DNA of 64,000 nucleotides from Rhodoblastus sp963704565 (GTDB lineage Bacteria > Pseudomonadota > Alphaproteobacteria > Rhizobiales > Beijerinckiaceae), in NCBI GenBank assembly GCA_963704565.1, contig OY969917.1, forward strand, positions 2,976,001-3,040,000, in the 5' to 3' direction. Made by a program: the position numbers and the translations under genes. Below are positions 26,561 through 34,127 of this stretch, one piece after another (the stretch's first letter is position 1; each line of letters begins with the position of its first letter). The notes under the pieces are model-generated. The model made no database searches. It was not told where the DNA came from and saw nothing but the letters and a program-made list of their open reading frames with translations.

Positions 26561-27175
26561 ATGAACGACGGCAATGACCCGCAGAACGAAATGCTTTCTC
26601 CGACGGACGAGGCCTCCGCGCCTGGCGCCGAGGCGGCTCCGGCCAAGAGCGACGCCGAGCGCGACGCCGAGCGCGACGCCGAACGCGACGCGGCGGCGGT
26701 CCAGGCTTTGATCGCCGAAAACGCGAGCCTCAAGGACAAGGTGCTGCGCACCTTGGCGGAGATGGAGAACCTGCGCCGCCGCACCGAAAAGGAAGTCGCG
26801 GACGCCAAGGCCTATGGCGTATCGAACTTCGCGCGCGACATGCTGACTTTCGCCGACAATCTTCGCCGCGCGCTCGACAATGTGCCCGCGGAAGCGCGCG
26901 AGGGCGGCGACGCCGCGCTCAAATCCTTTGTCGAGGGGATCGAGCTGACCGAGCGCGATTTCCTGTCGCGTCTCGCCCGCCATGGCGTGCGCAAGCTTGA
27001 GCCCAAGGGCCAGAAATTCGACCCGAATTTCCATGAGGCCTTGTACGAGGCGCATGACGAAAGCGTCCCGCCCGGCTCGGTCGCCCATGTGGTCGAGGAA
27101 GGGTTCGCCATCGGCGACCGGGTGCTGCGCCCGGCCAAGGTGGGCGTGGCCAAGGGCGGCGCGAAACCCAACTGA
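26561..27175 (+). CDS. grpE: nucleotide exchange factor GrpE
   Basis: A 204-residue cochaperone that drives ADP release from DnaK. It has the acidic, coiled-coil N terminus and the family core ENLRRRTEKEVADAKAYG, NFARDMLTFADNLRRAL, GIELTERDFLSRLARHGV, and FDPNFHEALYEAHDESVPPG. ATG 26561 is chosen because it starts at the acidic region; the 17 residues upstream read from a spacer. A run of DAER repeats (about residues 31-44) is a small oddity. It lies 54 bases after glnD and 10 bases before alkB. hrcA, a common partner, is 27 kb away. Confidence 0.95.
   Translation: MNDGNDPQNEMLSPTDEASAPGAEAAPAKSDAERDAERDAERDAAAVQALIAENASLKDKVLRTLAEMENLRRRTEKEVADAKAYGVSNFARDMLTFADNLRRALDNVPAEAREGGDAALKSFVEGIELTERDFLSRLARHGVRKLEPKGQKFDPNFHEALYEAHDESVPPGSVAHVVEEGFAIGDRVLRPAKVGVAKGGAKPN
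26651..26692 (+). repeat. 3.5 tandem copies of a 12-bp unit inside grpE
   Basis: GACGCCGAGCGC repeats three times, the third with one change, then a half unit. It encodes DAERDAERDAERDA in the disordered N-terminal arm of GrpE. The copy number could vary between strains by slippage. Confidence 0.9.
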
Positions 27176-27185
27176 TTCTTGGCCC

Positions 27186-27791
27186 ATGCTGCTGCTGAAG
27201 CCCGGCCTGCGCCTTTACAAGACCGCGCTGGACCGGGCCGCGCAGGAGGCTTTGCGCGACGAGCTGCGCGGGTTGCTGCGCGAAGCGCCGCTGTTCCGCC
27301 CGGCCATGCCGCGCTCCGGCAAACCGTTTTCGGTCCGCATGAGCAATTGCGGCCCGTTCGGCTGGGTCTCGGACCTTTCCGGCTATCGCTATCAAGCCCG
27401 TCATCCCGAAACCGGCAGGCCCTGGCCGGCGATGCCCGGCAGCCTTTTGGCGCTCTGGCGCGCTTTGGCCGAATGCGATCTCGCGCCCGACGCCTGCCTG
27501 ATCAATTTTTATGACGAACAGTCGCGTATGGGTCCGCATCAGGACCGCGATGAAGCGGATTTTTCCGCGCCGATCCTTTCCGTCTCGCTGGGCGATTCCT
27601 GTCTCTTTCGCCATGGCGGCGACAGCCGCCGCGACCCGAGCGCCAGCCTCCGCCTCGACTCCGGCGACGTTCTGGTCTTCGGCGGTCCGGCGCGGCTGAT
27701 GTTCCACGGCGTCGACCGCATCCTGCCCAAAAGCTCGACCCTGCTCGACCCGCCCGGCCGGATCAATCTGACCTTGCGCCGGGCGAAATAG
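27186..27791 (+). CDS. alkB: alkylated DNA repair dioxygenase AlkB
   Basis: A 201-residue Fe(II)/2-oxoglutarate dioxygenase that oxidatively removes methyl groups from N1-methyladenine and N3-methylcytosine. The iron site is HQD of MGPHQDRDEADF plus the His of LMFHGVDRI, and the 2-oxoglutarate Arg pair lies in RINLTLRR. The N-terminal nucleotide-recognition part (FSVRMSNCGPFGWVSD) is typical of E. coli-type AlkB. ATG 27186 is ten bases after the grpE stop. The TAG stop falls in TAGAGCGCTCGG, resembling one end of the bipartite repeat. Confidence 0.92.
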   Translation: MLLLKPGLRLYKTALDRAAQEALRDELRGLLREAPLFRPAMPRSGKPFSVRMSNCGPFGWVSDLSGYRYQARHPETGRPWPAMPGSLLALWRALAECDLAPDACLINFYDEQSRMGPHQDRDEADFSAPILSVSLGDSCLFRHGGDSRRDPSASLRLDSGDVLVFGGPARLMFHGVDRILPKSSTLLDPPGRINLTLRRAK

Positions 27792-27873
27792 AGCGCTCGG
27801 CCGCCGGCTTTGCGCCATCGCAAGGCCTTGGCTCGCGCGCCGTCGCAGACTGGCGCGATCAATCGGAGGCCCG

Positions 27874-28470
27874 ATGGACGAACGTATCGACACGATGGAC
27901 GAGGCGCAGCTTCCCGAAAAGCTGCGACCGCTGCATTTTCTATTCCTGCGCGGCATGGGCCTGATCAATGGTTTCGCCCATCTGATCCTGGGGCTCGCGC
28001 TGGCGGCTTCCGTCCTGCTTTTCAGCTGGCTTTTCTTTGACGACGTCTTTGACGCCCTGCGCCACGCCAATCTGGCGCAGGGCTTTCTCCACGGCCTTGG
28101 CACCTTGATGCTGCTGTGGACCGTCTCGGCGCTGATCAGCGCCGAAATCCGCTATATGCAGGGCCATCCGCTGACCGTCGACACTTTCGTCGAAGTCACG
28201 ATCGTCGTCGTCCTGCGCAAGCTCATCACCATGCCGGTGCAATCGACCCTGCCGAGCCCTCAGGAATTCCTGCTGTGGGTGGGATCGGCGGTTATGCTCG
28301 GAATCATGTATCTGATCGTCCGCTTCGCCCTCACCATCCGGGTGGAGGAGGCGTCAGCTCCCCAGTCGGCCCCCCAATCAGCCCCCCATGAAGCCGGCGC
28401 CGATATTGATGGTCATCGCCAGCACGGCGTTGTTGTAGAAAAAGGCCAGGACGCCATGGAGCGTGGCTAA
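27874..28470 (+). CDS. PsiE-like phosphate-starvation-inducible membrane protein
   Basis: A 198-residue protein with four hydrophobic helices (about residues 27-55, 72-92, 105-122, 130-155), matching the PsiE family in length and in the EVTIVVVLRKLI and VGSAVMLGIMYLIVRFAL segments. The role of PsiE is not known beyond induction by phosphate limitation. The C-terminal 40 residues are low-complexity (APQSAPQSAPH) and are encoded antisense to the last 93 bases of the DUF1345 gene, an unusually long convergent overlap. An earlier stop may have been lost. Confidence 0.72.
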   Translation: MDERIDTMDEAQLPEKLRPLHFLFLRGMGLINGFAHLILGLALAASVLLFSWLFFDDVFDALRHANLAQGFLHGLGTLMLLWTVSALISAEIRYMQGHPLTVDTFVEVTIVVVLRKLITMPVQSTLPSPQEFLLWVGSAVMLGIMYLIVRFALTIRVEEASAPQSAPQSAPHEAGADIDGHRQHGVVVEKGQDAMERG

Positions 28471-29073
28471 CCGCCGCAGCCGCGAGCTGTCGATATTGAC
28501 GTCGGCGGTGGCGCAGGCGACGCCGATCACATAGGAAAAATACAGGAAATCAGGATAATCCGGCCGGGTCACGCCGGGAAAGGTGAGGCCGCCGCTCCAT
28601 TTGCCCTGCGCGTCCGCCTTGGCGACCTTGAAGAATTCATGGGCGTAATGCAGCGCGAAGGTCAGGTGCAGGAACAGCCACGAGCCTAGAATCGTCGCGA
28701 TCGCCAGAGCGATATGCAGCTCCTTGATCGGATAGGCCGCCTTGCTGGCGGCGCCAAGCTCGGCGAAAATGGCGGCGAAGGAGACGGTCGCGGAAATCGC
28801 GGCGAGCGTCAGGACGGTGTGGCCGCCCTCGTCCTGCAGGGCCGCCCGGCGATGGATGTCGCGATCGCCCGAACGCGCGATCATCACGGCGACGGCGATG
28901 AGATAGCTCCAGACGGCGGCGTTCCAGCCGGCGAGGCCGCGCGTCACCGCTCGCCAGTCGGCAGGCAAAGCCAGGCCGACGATCACGCCCAGCGCCGCGC
29001 ATAAAAAGAGGCGCGGCCGCGCCCGAATGATTCGCAGGGGCTTGATCAGGCGGCGCGGGGGCGTTGCGGTCAT
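28378..29073 (-). CDS. DUF1345 integral membrane protein
   Basis: A 231-residue membrane protein with five or six helices and the DUF1345 hallmarks LTFALHYAHEFFK, PDYPDFLYFSYVIGVACATADVNI and LHGVLAFFYNNAVLAMTINI. ATG 29073 fits the known N terminus; the upstream reading frame is antisense of ispA. Four bases separate its start from the ispA stop, so it is probably the second gene of an ispA operon. No function has been established for this family. Confidence 0.85.
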   Translation of the reverse strand: MTATPPRRLIKPLRIIRARPRLFLCAALGVIVGLALPADWRAVTRGLAGWNAAVWSYLIAVAVMIARSGDRDIHRRAALQDEGGHTVLTLAAISATVSFAAIFAELGAASKAAYPIKELHIALAIATILGSWLFLHLTFALHYAHEFFKVAKADAQGKWSGGLTFPGVTRPDYPDFLYFSYVIGVACATADVNIDSSRLRRLATLHGVLAFFYNNAVLAMTINIGAGFMGG

Positions 29074-29077
29074 GGGG

Positions 29078-30010
29078 TCAGGATTTCCGTGAAACGGTGA
29101 AACGCGCGGCCTCGGCCAGGACGCCGGCGCTTTCCCCAAAACCGCCGTCTTCGAGCGCCCGGACGGCCTCCTCGGCCAGAGCGTCGCGGCGCTGGCGCGC
29201 CTCTTCGAGGCCCAGCGCCGCGACCAGCGTCGCCTTGTTGCGGTCGGCGTCCTTGCCGGCGCGCTTGCCCAAAGCCTGTTCGTCGCCTTCGGCGTCGAGA
29301 ATGTCGTCGGCGACCTGGAAGGCCGCGCCGAGCGCCGCGCCATAGCGGCCGAGCGCCGCCATCTGCCGGGCGTCCGCCCCGCCGATCCGCGCGCCGGCTT
29401 CGACCGCGAAAAGCAGCAGGGCGCCGGTTTTCATCGACTGCATCAGGGCGACGAATTCCTTTGCATGCGGTGTCCTGCTCTGCTCGGCTTCGAGATCGAG
29501 CGCCTGGCCGCCGACCATGCCGCCGAGCCCCGCCGCGCGGGCGAGCATCAGGGTCAGATCGGCGCGCACCTTCGGGTCGCCGTGGGTCGGCGCGTCGGCG
29601 ATCACGTCGAAGGCGTAGGTGAGCAGGCCGTCGCCGGCGAGAATGGCGGTCGCTTCGTCGAAAGCCTTGTGGACGGTGGGGCGGCCGCGCCGCAGATCGT
29701 CGTCGTCCATGGCCGGAAGGTCGTCATGAATCAGCGAATAGCAATGGATCATTTCGAGCGCGCAAGCCGCGCGCAAAACGCCATCGCCCTCGACCCCGAA
29801 CAGACGCGCGGTCTCGACCGCCAGGAACGGCCGCAGCCGCTTGCCGCCGCCGAGCGCGCCATAGCGCATGGCTTCGAGCAGACGTTCGGGACGGGTCTTT
29901 TCGCCCGGCAGGCAATGGGGCTGAAGCAGCGCGTCCAGCATGGATTCGGTGGCCTCGGCGACAGCGACCAGCCGGGCGGCGAATTTTTGGTTTACGATCT
30001 CAACCGACAT
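29078..30010 (-). CDS. ispA: farnesyl / geranylgeranyl diphosphate synthase (IspA-type polyprenyl synthetase)
   Basis: A 310-residue prenyltransferase that condenses isopentenyl diphosphate with allylic diphosphates. The first Asp-rich motif is HDDLPAMDDDDLRRG, the second is QVADDILD, and GGGKRLRPFLA binds substrate. Length and motifs fit farnesyl diphosphate synthase, though chain length cannot be fixed. ATG 30010 opens a normal N terminus (MSVEIVNQKFAARL); the in-frame extension further upstream is an artefact of the tRNA-Leu gene. Confidence 0.93.
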   Translation of the reverse strand: MSVEIVNQKFAARLVAVAEATESMLDALLQPHCLPGEKTRPERLLEAMRYGALGGGKRLRPFLAVETARLFGVEGDGVLRAACALEMIHCYSLIHDDLPAMDDDDLRRGRPTVHKAFDEATAILAGDGLLTYAFDVIADAPTHGDPKVRADLTLMLARAAGLGGMVGGQALDLEAEQSRTPHAKEFVALMQSMKTGALLLFAVEAGARIGGADARQMAALGRYGAALGAAFQVADDILDAEGDEQALGKRAGKDADRNKATLVAALGLEEARQRRDALAEEAVRALEDGGFGESAGVLAEAARFTVSRKS

Positions 30011-30153
30011 GCCGCGATCCCCAAATCTGCGAAAAATTCCAGGGATTCGCTTGCCCGATGCGCGCGGGCCGGTCAAGCGTCGCGCAATTCTTTTCGCGAT
30101 CGGCGCCAAAGGCGAATTTTCGATTTGTCGGGAAGGACAACCAACTTGTAAGT

Positions 30154-30238
30154 TGGTGCCCAGGAGAGGACTCGAACCTCCACGGCTTGCACCACTGGTA
30201 CCTGAAACCAGCGCGTCTACCAATTCCGCCACCTGGGC
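30154..30238 (-). tRNA. tRNA-Leu (anticodon CAG)
   Basis: An 85-base class II tRNA with encoded CCA end. The acceptor GCCCAGG pairs with CCTGGGC; the anticodon stem CTGGT/ACCAG encloses the loop TTCAGGT with CAG; a long variable arm and the T arm GGAGGTTCGAGTCCTC follow. It decodes CUG, an important codon in this GC-rich genome. Confidence 0.96.
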
Positions 30239-30247
30239 CCGGCGCGT

Positions 30248-30276
30248 CTTCTACGGGGGCGCCGGGACGCTGTCAA
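30248..30276 (-). promoter_or_regulatory. candidate sigma-70 promoter of tRNA-Leu
   Basis: On the minus strand TTGACA is followed after exactly 17 bases by TAGAAG, ten bases before the first tRNA base. The -35 box is a perfect consensus. Position and spacing fit a tRNA promoter with a very short leader. Confidence 0.6.
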
Positions 30277-30307
30277 CACGATCCGGCGCGCGAAGTTCAA
30301 GAAAAGG

Positions 30308-31093
30308 TCATCCGCCGCGCCTTTCGCCTTCGAGCAATTCGATGGCCTTGGCCAGAGCCGCCAGATCCTGTGGGCGGGACAGGCGATGGTCGCCGTCCTT
30401 GATCAGGGTGATCGTCGCCGGGTCGGCGGCGAGGCTTTCGATCAGCCGCATGGCGTGGCGCCAGGGCACATCCGCGTCGGCCATGCCCTGAAGGATTGCT
30501 GCCGGGCAATGACTGCGGATTTCGCCGCCGAACAGACCATTGGCCTTGCCGTCCTCGAACAAGGCCCTGGTCAGCGGATAGCCGTCGCCATAGGCGTCCG
30601 GGGGACGCATCCAGGCGCCCTCGGTTCGAATCGCTTCGCGGACCTGTTCGGGCAGGCGCGGCCAGATCAGTTCTTCGGTGAAATCGACCGCCGGCGCGAT
30701 CAGGACCATGCCGGCGAGCCGCGCGCTTTCGCCCAGCCCGGCCAAGGCGCGGGCGAGCAGCAGCGCGATCCAGCCGCCCATCGACGAGCCGACGACAATC
30801 TGCGGCCCCTCGGTCAGGGCGCGGAAAATCGCCAGGGCCTCGGCCGCCCACAGCCCGATGGTTCCGTCGGCGAAGGCGCCTTCCGATTCGCCATGGCCGG
30901 AATAATCGAAGCGCAGACAGGCGCGGCCTTGGGCTTGCGCCACAGAATCGAGGAATTCCGCCTTGGAGCCGCGCATGTCGGAGCGGAAGCCGCCGAGCCA
31001 GAACAGGCCGGGCGGCTTTTCCCCCTTGCGGGCGAGGAAGGCGAGGCGCGGCGCGCCGGGTTTTTGGACGAAAAAAGCGGCTGGCTCGGTCAT
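30308..31093 (-). CDS. alpha/beta hydrolase
   Basis: A 261-residue hydrolase with nucleophile elbow VVGSSMGGWIALL, the acid candidate in LQGMADADVPW, and the His in IKDGDHRLSRPQD. The opening PRLAFLARKGEKPPGLFWLGGFRSDM with its KAEFLDSVA segment resembles the ABHD10-like palmitoyl-protein or acyl-glucuronide esterases of alphaproteobacteria. The substrate is unknown. ATG 31093 lies 65 bases from the divergent GT4-like gene. A tRNA-Leu gene lies directly downstream on the same strand. Confidence 0.85.
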   Translation of the reverse strand: MTEPAAFFVQKPGAPRLAFLARKGEKPPGLFWLGGFRSDMRGSKAEFLDSVAQAQGRACLRFDYSGHGESEGAFADGTIGLWAAEALAIFRALTEGPQIVVGSSMGGWIALLLARALAGLGESARLAGMVLIAPAVDFTEELIWPRLPEQVREAIRTEGAWMRPPDAYGDGYPLTRALFEDGKANGLFGGEIRSHCPAAILQGMADADVPWRHAMRLIESLAADPATITLIKDGDHRLSRPQDLAALAKAIELLEGERRGG

Positions 31094-31158
31094 TTGGCGA
31101 ACGGTTCCGGTCGGGGCTAAGGTGCTTCGAGCGATTCGTTTGTCAAGCGGGAGACAGC

Positions 31159-32328
31159 ATGACGCCTTGGGGCGCGGAAGGCGACATTGACGGTCAGGCC
31201 CTGTTCGGCCGCACGATCCTTCAAGTGGTTCCCGCGCTCGATTCCAGCGCCTCGGCCTGTGTCGAACTGGCGGCGAGCCTCGCCGACGCGGGGGCGCGGG
31301 CGCTGGTCGCCGGCCCGCCCGGGCCGCTGGCGAGCGAATTGCAGGCGCGCGGCGGCGTCTTCCTCCCTTTCACGGCGGCGACGCGCATTCCCTGGCAGGC
31401 CTGGCGCAACCGGAGCCGGCTGGCCAAGCTCGCTTCGCGCGAGGGCGTCGAGTTGATCCACGTCCGCGCCGGCGCCGACATTCATGCCGCCTTTTACGCT
31501 GCGCGACAGGCGCGCGCGCCTGTGGTGGCCGATTTCGAGGCGGGACAGGACGCGATGGCTCTCGACGCCAACTCCATCCTCTTTTATGCTCGCGAGGAGA
31601 TGGAGGCGGCGCTTGGACGCCGTCCCGCGCTGGCGGGCAAGGCGTTTCGCGGCTTTCATGGCGTCGATCTGCGGATTTTTTCGCCCGACGCGGTCGAGAC
31701 GGCGCGGGTGCGCCGCCTGCGCGAGGCTTTGGGCGTCAAGGCCCATGTCCGCCTTGTCGTGGCGCTCGGCCTGCCGGCGGAGCGCCGCCAGAATTTTCTC
31801 GCGGCGGCTTCGCAGCTCAAGGCCAGGCATTTTTTCGCCAATGACGCGCAGGAGGCGCGTTTCGTTTGGCTGCGCGGCGAAGGCGAGACCGCTTCGCCGG
31901 CTTTCGACGCCGAAGCGGCGCGGCTGGGGCTCGACGACGTGGTGCTGCGGCTCGATTGGCCCGATCGCGCCGCCGCCTGCCTCGCGGCGGCTTTGGTCAT
32001 CGCGCCGGCGGGCGAATCGCCGCTTTGCGCCGAGGCCCAGGCGCTCGGTGCGCCGGTCGCGGCTTTGCAGCCTTCGGACGGCGCGGGCGAGGCCGAGGCG
32101 GTGCTGGCCCCGCCGCGAGTTGAGCCTGGATCGCGCACCGGCTGGCTGATCCCGCCGGATCCGCCGGCCGGCCTGATTCGCGCCATCGAGGAGGCCATGC
32201 GCCTTGGCGCCAGCGCGCGGGAAAATCTGGCCCATCGCGCCCGCGCCCACGCCCGGAACTATTCCACGGAAAGGATGAACGCCATCGTCATGGCGACCTA
32301 TGCGCGTCATTTTGGCGCCGGCGAATAG
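31159..32328 (+). CDS. GT4-like glycosyltransferase family protein
   Basis: A 389-residue protein with two Rossmann-like halves. The start ILQVVPALDSSASACVELAASLADAG and the block ELIHVRAGADIHAAFYAARQARAPVV resemble the N-terminal domain of GT4 transferases; GVDLRIFSPDAVETARVRRLREALG is the classic linker (FxP..). The C-terminal donor site is weak: PAGESPLCAEAQALGAPVAAL stands in for the E-x7-E motif, with Glu at both ends. It may be active or degenerate. It precedes the infC promoter, with no other cell-envelope gene adjacent. Confidence 0.7.
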   Translation: MTPWGAEGDIDGQALFGRTILQVVPALDSSASACVELAASLADAGARALVAGPPGPLASELQARGGVFLPFTAATRIPWQAWRNRSRLAKLASREGVELIHVRAGADIHAAFYAARQARAPVVADFEAGQDAMALDANSILFYAREEMEAALGRRPALAGKAFRGFHGVDLRIFSPDAVETARVRRLREALGVKAHVRLVVALGLPAERRQNFLAAASQLKARHFFANDAQEARFVWLRGEGETASPAFDAEAARLGLDDVVLRLDWPDRAAACLAAALVIAPAGESPLCAEAQALGAPVAALQPSDGAGEAEAVLAPPRVEPGSRTGWLIPPDPPAGLIRAIEEAMRLGASARENLAHRARAHARNYSTERMNAIVMATYARHFGAGE

Positions 32329-32368
32329 GGTTGCTAAGGCAAATCGCGCTTTTTGCCGAAATGCGCCG

Positions 32369-32397
32369 TTGACTTTGCGCCGTTTTGTCTCGATCTT
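32369..32397 (+). promoter_or_regulatory. candidate promoter for infC
   Basis: TTGACT, a 17-base spacer and GATCTT lie about 160 bases before the infC start. The -35 box is good, the -10 box weak. The resulting leader of roughly 150 bases would leave room for regulation. Confidence 0.35.
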
Positions 32398-32554
32398 GGC
32401 GGCGGTTGGTCCTCGTGGTCTCGGTCGCGGGGGCTTTTGCCGTATCTAAAATGCTTTCCAAAGTTCTGCAGCGGACCCAGGGCCGCGGCCGCCGCCGGAA
32501 TGTTTTGCGCGCGCCCGACCCGGTCTTCCAGACTCTTGCCAAGGAGAACACGCC

Positions 32555-33094
32555 ATTCGCCGTCCCATGAAAGCCCCCCCGGTTCCGCAAAAGGAGGGAC
32601 CCCGCATCAACCGGGATATTCGCGTCCGCGAAGTGCAACTGATCGATGCCGAAGGCCAGAATCGCGGCGTCGTCGAAATTGTGGAAGCCTTGGGCCTGGC
32701 CGAGGAAGATGGACTCGATCTGGTCGAGATCGTGCCCAACGCCGATCCGCCGGTCTGCAAGATCCTCGATTACGGCAAATATCGTTTCAATGAGCAGAAA
32801 AAGGCCGCCGAGGCCCGCAAGAAGCAAAAGGTCGTCGAGCTCAAGGAGATCAAGCTCCGTCCCGGCATTGACGACCACGATTACGAGACCAAGATGAAGG
32901 CCGTCCGCCGCTTCTTCGAGGAGGGCGACAAGGTGAAATTCGTGCTGCGCTTCCGCGGTCGCGAAATGGCTCATCAGGAACTCGGCTTCAAGGTGCTCGA
33001 ACGGGTGAAGGCGGAGACCGGGCCGATCGCCAAGATCGAACTGGAGCCGTCGATGGAAGGCCGCCAGATGATCATGATCCTGGCGCCGAAATAA
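32555..33094 (+). CDS. infC: translation initiation factor IF-3 (ATT start)
   Basis: A 179-residue factor that keeps 30S subunits free and checks start-codon pairing. The N domain (INRDIRVREVQLIDAEGQN, LVEIVPNADPPVCKILDYGK) and C domain (KEIKLRPGIDDHDYETKM, FVLRFRGREMAHQELG) are complete. The start is taken as ATT at 32555: it is eight bases after a perfect AAGGAG and in frame with ATG 32567, which itself has no ribosome site at proper distance. AUU starts are a known autoregulatory feature of infC. It heads infC-rpmI-rplT-pheS-pheT. Confidence 0.93.
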   Translation: MRRPMKAPPVPQKEGPRINRDIRVREVQLIDAEGQNRGVVEIVEALGLAEEDGLDLVEIVPNADPPVCKILDYGKYRFNEQKKAAEARKKQKVVELKEIKLRPGIDDHDYETKMKAVRRFFEEGDKVKFVLRFRGREMAHQELGFKVLERVKAETGPIAKIELEPSMEGRQMIMILAPK

Positions 33095-33123
33095 GCTGGA
33101 CTTGGTCGCGCCGCTGTTTGCGC

Positions 33124-33152
33124 TTGCCAAATCTCGCCTTTTCACCTTATAA
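33124..33152 (+). promoter_or_regulatory. candidate promoter for rpmI-rplT
   Basis: TTGCCA and TTATAA are separated by 17 bases, 124 bases before rpmI and 30 bases after infC ends. This would give the ribosomal protein genes their own transcript in addition to read-through from infC. Confidence 0.5.
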
Positions 33153-33275
33153 GCCCGCCTTCGATCCGACCGGCGAGTACAAGGGCTGCCGTGGCGGATT
33201 GTTTCGCTCGCAAGAGGGAAAGGCCTTCGGGCCAGACCGCGCGCTCCGCGCGCATCAATAATTCGAGAGAGCCAA

Positions 33276-33476
33276 ATGCCCAAGTTGAAGACCAAATCCG
33301 GCGCGAAAAAGCGCTTCAAGATCACCGGCACAGGCAAGGTGGTCTACGCCCAGCGCGGCAAGCGCCACGGCATGATCAAGCGGACCAAAAAGCAGATTCG
33401 CAACCTTCGCGGCACCAATATCCTCTTCAAGACCGACGGGGATAACGTGAAGAAGTTCTTCCTGCCCAATGGCTGA
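33276..33476 (+). CDS. rpmI: 50S ribosomal protein L35
   Basis: A 66-residue basic protein of the large subunit. MPKLKTKSGAKKRFKITGTG and the GKRHGMIKRTKKQIRNLRGT segment are diagnostic. The length is normal. It lies 181 bases after infC and 94 bases before rplT, the latter gap containing half of the bipartite repeat. Confidence 0.97.
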   Translation: MPKLKTKSGAKKRFKITGTGKVVYAQRGKRHGMIKRTKKQIRNLRGTNILFKTDGDNVKKFFLPNG

Positions 33477-33487
33477 ACATTAGGAGC

Positions 33488-33532
33488 GGCATATTCTTGT
33501 CCGAAAAGTCTGCAACTTTTCGGGAATATGCC
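33488..33532 (+). repeat. bipartite palindromic repeat, copy B (one arm only)
   Basis: The first arm, 45 bases, from GGCATATTC to GAATATGCC, with the inner pair CCGAAAAGT / ACTTTTCGG around TCTGCA-like loop sequence. The second arm seen in copies at 16999 and 53513 is missing. It sits between rpmI and rplT, where it would form a stem-loop in the ribosomal protein mRNA. Confidence 0.85.
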
Positions 33533-33570
33533 AGCCTTAATCCGCAACCCGACATATCTGGAGATCATCC

Positions 33571-33936
33571 ATGGCTCGCGTCAAACGCGGCGTCACCTCG
33601 CACGCCAAGCACAAGAAAGTTTTAAAGGCCGCCAAGGGTTTCTATGGCCGCCGCAAGAACACCATCCGCGCCGCCAAGGCGGCCGTCGATCGCTCGATGC
33701 AATATGCGACGCGCGACCGTCGCGCCAAGAAGCGCACCATGCGCGCCTTGTGGATCCAGCGCCTCAACGCCGCCGTGCGCGAATTCGGCCTGACCTACAG
33801 CCGCTTCATCGACGGCCTCGCCAAGGCCGGCGTCGAAGTGGACCGCAAGGTTCTCTCCGAACTGGCGATCAGCGAACCGGCGGCCTTCAAGGCCATCGTC
33901 GAAAAGGCCAAGGCGGCTCTTCCGGCCGCCGCTTAA
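33571..33936 (+). CDS. rplT: 50S ribosomal protein L20
   Basis: A 121-residue RNA-binding protein needed for early 50S assembly. MARVKRGVTSHAKHKKVLK, GFYGRRKNTIRAAK and ALWIQRLNAAVREFGLTYS are family hallmarks. In other bacteria L20 represses its own operon by binding the rpmI leader; that has not been shown here. An intrinsic terminator follows about 100 bases downstream, before pheS. Confidence 0.97.
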   Translation: MARVKRGVTSHAKHKKVLKAAKGFYGRRKNTIRAAKAAVDRSMQYATRDRRAKKRTMRALWIQRLNAAVREFGLTYSRFIDGLAKAGVEVDRKVLSELAISEPAAFKAIVEKAKAALPAAA

Positions 33937-34002
33937 TTTTTTCGCGCCGGCCGCGATGCGGGCGGCGCCCCTCGCAACGGCTCGGCGTCACCTTCGTTCC
34001 TG

Positions 34003-34018
34003 GACCCCACCTGGGGTC
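34003..34018 (+). other. short perfect stem-loop in the rplT-pheS gap
   Basis: GACCCCA pairs with TGGGGTC around two bases, 25 bases before the intrinsic terminator at 34043. Together they give a two-hairpin arrangement ahead of pheS, but no mutually exclusive pairing with the terminator is apparent. Confidence 0.5.
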
Positions 34019-34042
34019 AGATCGAGTCTGCGTTCCTTCAAA

Positions 34043-34068
34043 GCCCGCCGGCGACGGCGGGCTTTTTT
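34043..34068 (+). terminator. intrinsic terminator between rplT and pheS
   Basis: GCCCGCCG, a GCGA loop and CGGCGGGC are followed by six T. The stem is perfect. It would end most transcripts of infC-rpmI-rplT and separate them from pheST, whose start is 60 bases further on. Confidence 0.85.
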
Positions 34069-34127
34069 GCTTTGCAGCGCCGGCTTCGCATGGCATTACC
34101 CCTGCGAAACATTTCCTGGACCTTCCG

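Noticed and set aside
30011..30232. N-terminal extension of ispA (begins MAELVDALVSG)
   Set aside because: It is the translation of the tRNA-Leu gene and its flank, a common artefact. The real ispA start is at 30010.
32369..32554. Riboswitch in the infC leader
   Set aside because: The leader is long, but I could not match it to any known riboswitch core.
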